Below, piece after piece: positions 5,901 to 9,249 of a stretch of 9,249 bases of DNA (position 1 is the first letter of the stretch; each line of letters opens with the position of its first letter). The stretch is from Chitinophagaceae bacterium. Lineage in GTDB: Bacteria; Bacteroidota; Bacteroidia; Chitinophagales; Chitinophagaceae. The stretch spans positions 1 through 9,249 of the forward strand of contig CANGEZ010000064.1 in NCBI GenBank assembly GCA_947452875.1. The letters are read 5' to 3'. Under the pieces are notes generated by a model, which saw only the letters and a list, made by a program, of their open reading frames with translations, was not told where the DNA came from and searched no databases. The translations under genes were made by a program, and so were the position numbers.

Positions 5901-6674
5901 TTATAGTTGCGATGACAACTTTTTTTTGAAGACCAAAGATAAAATAATATAAGTGACAAATAGCAAAGGCACGGCAAGCCAGCCCAAACTAATTGAAAAA
6001 ATAATTCCCGAAATCACCATCAAATATAAATGCAGATTGTCTTTTACATTCAGGTTTTTAACTTTTAAAGACATGATGCTCATATTGCCAACCATCAAGA
6101 GGCAAAGCATTACAATCACAGCATACAAAAACCACTTGTTCAATAACAACTGCAATACAAACTCATATTGTGCATGCCAGTAAATCAAAGGGAAAGAGGC
6201 AATTAATATGCCAATTGCAGGTGTGGGTACTCCTTTAAAAACTGTTGATTGTGATTTATCCAAATTGAACTTCGCCAATCGATATGCAGCAGCGGCTGCA
6301 ATGAAAAATGCAGGCATCAGTAATAAAACAGAAGTTTCAACACCATCAATTTCACTGGCATAACTCATTCTTAAAAATTGATAGATAATCATAGAAGGCG
6401 CAACGCCAAAACTCACCACATCAGCCAAAGAATCCAACTGCTCTCCCATTGCTGATGTTGCTTTGAAAAGACGGGCAACAAATCCATCCAGAAAATCTAC
6501 TACTCCGGCCAGACCAATAAATAAAGAGGCCATCCATATTTTTTCGGGAATGTCTATAAATTGTGAGCCATTAGCGTCAATTTGAATCGTAATTCCATTT
6601 TGCAAAGTGGCCACTATAGCCAAACATCCAAATACTAGATTGAGTAATGTAAATAAATTAGGTATCTGCTTCAT
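5901..6674 (-). CDS. pssA: CDP-diacylglycerol-serine O-phosphatidyltransferase (PssA)
   Basis: PssA makes phosphatidylserine from CDP-diacylglycerol and L-serine at the cytoplasmic membrane; decarboxylation then gives phosphatidylethanolamine. The 257-residue protein carries the complete CDP-alcohol phosphotransferase signature D-x2-D-G-x2-A-R-x8-G-x3-D-x3-D, with Asp60, Asp63, Gly64, Ala67, Arg68, Gly77, Asp81 and Asp85. The N-terminal PNLFTLLNLVFGCLAI (5-20) and the later VPTPAIG favour a serine rather than a glycerol-phosphate acceptor. About six to eight hydrophobic segments fit the family. The protein ends in a lysine-rich tail whose codons include a run of eight A (5920-5927). It lies 13 bases after pepP and 11 before purS. 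The partner decarboxylase gene (psd) is not in the window. Confidence 0.92.
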   Translation of the reverse strand: MKQIPNLFTLLNLVFGCLAIVATLQNGITIQIDANGSQFIDIPEKIWMASLFIGLAGVVDFLDGFVARLFKATSAMGEQLDSLADVVSFGVAPSMIIYQFLRMSYASEIDGVETSVLLLMPAFFIAAAAAYRLAKFNLDKSQSTVFKGVPTPAIGILIASFPLIYWHAQYEFVLQLLLNKWFLYAVIVMLCLLMVGNMSIMSLKVKNLNVKDNLHLYLMVISGIIFSISLGWLAVPLLFVTYIILSLVFKKKLSSQL

Positions 6675-6687
6675 TAACTAAAGATGT

Positions 6688-7980
6688 TTATTTCTGTTTC
6701 ATAAATGCCTCAATATCCTCAACTGTAATCGGAATATTCTTCATTAAATCTTTGTTTCCGTTTCTGGTAATCCAGAAATTATTTTCAATTCTGATACCCA
6801 TTTGTTCTTCTTCAATATAAATGCCGGGTTCTATTGTGAACACCATACCCGCTTTAATTGGCTCTGTTCTGGTTCCTAAATCATGTACATCAATTCCTAA
6901 ATGATGTGAAATACCATGATACAAATACCTACTATATGCTCTGTTTTCAGGATCTTCATTTTTGATATCAGATTTACGCAACAAGCCGATCTTTTGAAAT
7001 ACAACAGTAGCTTCATCTCCAACAAGTTTGGTGTAATCAATAATGCTGATTCCTGGTTTTAAAATAGTTGCAGCATAATGATGTAAATGCAAGCAAGCAT
7101 TATAAACTGTTTTCTGACGACGTGTAAATTTCCCATTAACAGGAATGGTTCTTGTCAAATCAGCGCAATAATTTCCATACTCTGCGCCAAAATCCATTAA
7201 AATCAATTCGCCATCTTTACACTCTCTGTTGTTTTCAACATAATGTAACGTTCTTGCTCTGTCGCCGCTTGCAATGATGGAACCATAAGCAGGACCAGTA
7301 GCGCGTTGCGAAAGAAATGAATGATAGATCTCAGCTTCAATTTCATACTCCATTACGCCTGGTTTGATAAACTGCAATAATCTTCTGAATGTATTATCTG
7401 TAATATCAATTGCCTTTTGCATCACTTCAACTTCGAGTGAAGATTTAATGGCCCTTAGTTCTTTCAATAACTTTGCACTGCGCTTATATTGGTGCAATGG
7501 ATATCTTTCTCTCGTCATCTGTGCATATCTATAATCCCTTACTGGAACAAGATTTGATTTGCGATCGTTTTCGTTTGTATTTAAATAAATACAATCTGCG
7601 GCATGAATCCAAGGTTGTAAAAAACCATCAATAGCATCAAGCCATAATATGGTTTGTATGCCAGAGATGGAAGTTCCCTCATGTTTTCTTAATCTATGTC
7701 CATCCCATTTTTCTTTGATTTCATTTGGTCTAACTAAAACCAACACTTCCCTGAATTTAGGATCTGGGTTATCAGGAAACAATACCAACATGGTATCTTC
7801 TTGTTCAATACCTGTCAACCAATATAAATCTGAGTTTTGTTTGAATTTAAATACTTGATCCGCATTTGTTGGCAATTCATCATTGCTGTTAAAAATAGCT
7901 ATGGCGTTTTTCTCCATTTTATCAGTGAAACGCTTACGATTGTTGATGAAAATTTCAGGATTTAGTGGCAAATACTTCAT
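6688..7980 (-). CDS. pepP: Xaa-Pro aminopeptidase (M24B, PepP-like)
   Basis: This cytosolic metallopeptidase removes an N-terminal residue that precedes proline. The 430 residues have the two-domain PepP form: an N-terminal aminopeptidase-P domain (about 1-170, with YWLTGIEQED at 53-62) and a pita-bread catalytic domain. All five dimetal ligands are present: Asp263, Asp274, His359, Glu384 and Glu399. The supporting histidines are His246 (LHYVEN), His355 and His366 (HGISHHLGIDVHD). The ATG at 7980 gives the normal family start. It is the first gene of the minus-strand block, followed after 13 bases by pssA. No signal peptide is visible. The upstream spacer has only a weak -7 candidate (TATCTTG, 8029-8023). 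Family identification is firm; the exact peptide preference is not seen in sequence. Confidence 0.94.
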   Translation of the reverse strand: MKYLPLNPEIFINNRKRFTDKMEKNAIAIFNSNDELPTNADQVFKFKQNSDLYWLTGIEQEDTMLVLFPDNPDPKFREVLVLVRPNEIKEKWDGHRLRKHEGTSISGIQTILWLDAIDGFLQPWIHAADCIYLNTNENDRKSNLVPVRDYRYAQMTRERYPLHQYKRSAKLLKELRAIKSSLEVEVMQKAIDITDNTFRRLLQFIKPGVMEYEIEAEIYHSFLSQRATGPAYGSIIASGDRARTLHYVENNRECKDGELILMDFGAEYGNYCADLTRTIPVNGKFTRRQKTVYNACLHLHHYAATILKPGISIIDYTKLVGDEATVVFQKIGLLRKSDIKNEDPENRAYSRYLYHGISHHLGIDVHDLGTRTEPIKAGMVFTIEPGIYIEEEQMGIRIENNFWITRNGNKDLMKNIPITVEDIEAFMKQK

Positions 7981-8266
7981 TGCTGATATTTTTTCTGATG
8001 GTAAATGATAAAAATAAGGTTACAAGATACATTATTATCCTACATTGATAAGCAGCTAAAAAAAATGTTGATTTTTTAAAAAATAATTGCTGTTTAATAA
8101 TAATGGCAAAATAGTAACCGATAAAAAAATATTATTAGATGATGTTAAAAATAAGACAACCATAATTGCTATTTTTTGATTTTTTTTAATTTTAATACGC
8201 TTTTATGGACTTTTTTATAAATTATCGATGGCTATCTTTGTTTAAGCATTAAACTACAACTACATT
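7981..8266. other. AT-rich divergent spacer between pepP and pckA
   Basis: These 286 bases must hold the promoters of both the pepP operon (minus) and pckA (plus). I see the pckA -7 box (8233-8240), a weak pepP candidate (8023-8029), a 14-base AT palindrome ATTTTTTAAAAAAT (8071-8084) and a spaced inverted pair GGTTAC/GTAACC (8018-8023, 8114-8119). The last two are short enough to be chance in such AT-rich DNA. No credible coding frame was found. Confidence 0.6.
8233..8240 (+). promoter_or_regulatory. Probable pckA -7 promoter box
   Basis: TATCTTTG matches the Bacteroidota -7 consensus TAnnTTTG and lies 26 bases before the pckA ATG, giving a leader of about 20 bases. A T-run at 8211-8216 lies at the -33 distance but has no clear TTTG. 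The box is followed by A/C-rich sequence without a Shine-Dalgarno site. Confidence 0.6.
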
Positions 8267-9249
8267 ATGCCAGCAATACAAACCATCGAAGTTCCATTGT
8301 CATCTTTACATAAATTGGGACTAAAAAATAGCCGCCCTATACATTACCAATTACAGCCATCAGAACTTACTGCACAAGCCATTCAAAGAAAAGAAGGTGT
8401 TTTAAATGACACAGGGGCTTTGCTCATAAATACCGGAGAATTTACAGGCAGAAGTCCAAAAGACAAATTCATTGTAAAAGACAATATCACCAAAGACACT
8501 GTTCATTGGAATGAGTTCAACTTACCAATTGAAGAGTCTGTTTTTGATAACATGTTTCAAAAACTTACCGCTTATCTTTCTGAAAAAGAAATCTGGGTAA
8601 GAGATTGTTATGCATGTGCAGATACAAAATACAGATTAAACATTCGTGTTATCAATGAAAACCCATGGAGCAATTTGTTTGCCTACAATATGTTTTTAAG
8701 ACCAACGGAAAATGAATTAGAAAATTTCACTCCTGAATGGCAAATCATTCAGGCGCCAAATTTCAAAGCAGATTCAAAAATAGATGGCACCAGACAACAC
8801 AATTTTGCCATGGTTAGTTTTAAAAAGAAAATGATTCTTATTGGCGGCACTGGTTATACCGGTGAAATCAAAAAAGGCATATTCACCATTCTTAATTTCA
8901 TTCTTCCTCATGAAAAAAATGTACTGAGCATGCACTGCTCAGCCAATATGGGTAAAGACGGCGACACGGCTATCTTTTTTGGATTGAGTGGAACTGGAAA
9001 AACTACATTAAGCGCAGATCCAAACAGAAGTTTGATTGGTGATGATGAGCATGGGTGGACTGATGAAACTGTTTTCAATTTTGAAGGTGGTTGTTATGCT
9101 AAAACAATTGATCTAAGTGAAGAAAAAGAACCTGAAATTTTTCATGCCATAAAGCCCGGCGCTTTGGTTGAAAATGTAACACTCTTCAACGGTACGAATA
9201 AAATAGATTTTCACAGCAAAGCCATTACAGAAAATACCAGAGTGAGTTA
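8267..9249 (+). CDS. pckA: ATP-dependent phosphoenolpyruvate carboxykinase (PckA), cut by right edge
   Basis: PckA interconverts oxaloacetate plus ATP with phosphoenolpyruvate, CO2 and ADP, the entry step of gluconeogenesis; in anaerobic or CO2-rich conditions it can run toward oxaloacetate. The 327 codons here are about 60% of a protein usually near 530-540 residues. Seen in order: TGRSPKDKF (60-68) with substrate-binding Arg62, GGTGYTGEIKKG (193-204) with the metal-binding lysine near 202, MHCSAN (222-227) with metal ligand His223, the P-loop GLSGTGKTT (239-247), the kinase-2 acid pair in GDDEHGW (Asp259, Asp260), EGGCYAK (273-279) and Arg325 in NTRVS. These follow the E. coli enzyme with an offset of about 8-11 residues. 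The P-loop and motif set indicate the ATP rather than the GTP family. It has its own promoter and is divergent from pepP. Nothing looks damaged up to the edge. Confidence 0.96.
   Translation, partial: MPAIQTIEVPLSSLHKLGLKNSRPIHYQLQPSELTAQAIQRKEGVLNDTGALLINTGEFTGRSPKDKFIVKDNITKDTVHWNEFNLPIEESVFDNMFQKLTAYLSEKEIWVRDCYACADTKYRLNIRVINENPWSNLFAYNMFLRPTENELENFTPEWQIIQAPNFKADSKIDGTRQHNFAMVSFKKKMILIGGTGYTGEIKKGIFTILNFILPHEKNVLSMHCSANMGKDGDTAIFFGLSGTGKTTLSADPNRSLIGDDEHGWTDETVFNFEGGCYAKTIDLSEEKEPEIFHAIKPGALVENVTLFNGTNKIDFHSKAITENTRVS

Noticed and set aside
5920..5927. Run of eight A (coding strand) near the end of pssA as a programmed frameshift site
   Set aside because: It lies only about ten codons from the stop, there is no downstream structure, and the normal frame gives a complete family-length protein.
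8071..8084. ATTTTTTAAAAAAT palindrome as an operator or terminator
   Set aside because: It is pure A/T in very AT-rich DNA and has no flanking GC stem or matching partner.
1..9249. Search for CRISPR arrays, transposases, toxin-antitoxin pairs, phage genes, defence systems, tRNA or rRNA
   Set aside because: No spaced repeats of CRISPR size, no terminal inverted repeats with transposase motifs, and all long frames are accounted for by housekeeping or single-enzyme genes.

Overview
This window looks like ordinary chromosomal DNA from a member of the Bacteroidota, most likely near the Chitinophagaceae/Sphingobacteriia; that placement is inference. The signs are low GC content, no recognisable Shine-Dalgarno sequences before the genes, at least three matches to the Bacteroidota -7 promoter element TAnnTTTG, AT-rich spacers with short tandem repeats, and typical gene content (ATP-dependent PEP carboxykinase, three-subunit-type PurS, CDP-alcohol-type phosphatidylserine synthase, secreted M1 peptidase).

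Layout from left to right. Tgt, the tRNA queuosine transglycosylase (minus strand), runs off the left edge at base 1. A 390-base divergent spacer with small hairpins and repeats follows. Next come two plus-strand genes: a membrane-anchored family 2 glycosyltransferase and rsmG (16S rRNA m7G methyltransferase). rsmG meets a minus-strand block head-on at 2962/2963 with no base between the stop codons. In transcription order that block is pepP (M24B Xaa-Pro aminopeptidase), pssA, purS, rsmI (16S rRNA 2'-O-methyltransferase) and a secreted M1-family zinc peptidase. Gaps of 13, 11, 3 and 77 bases suggest one operon. A 286-base AT-rich divergent spacer then leads to pckA on the plus strand, which is cut by the right edge.

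The genes do not form one pathway. They are housekeeping functions: three RNA-modifying enzymes (Tgt, RsmG, RsmI), two peptidases (cytosolic PepP and exported M1), a phospholipid step (PssA), a purine step (PurS), gluconeogenesis (PckA) and one surface-polysaccharide-type glycosyltransferase. I found no CRISPR array, transposase, phage gene, tRNA or rRNA, and no convincing new multi-gene system.

The most interesting signals are small. A heptanucleotide repeat lies inside the signal-peptide codons of the M1 peptidase and could shift its reading frame. A cluster of palindromes and short repeats sits upstream of the glycosyltransferase. A -7 promoter box lies almost on the glycosyltransferase start codon.
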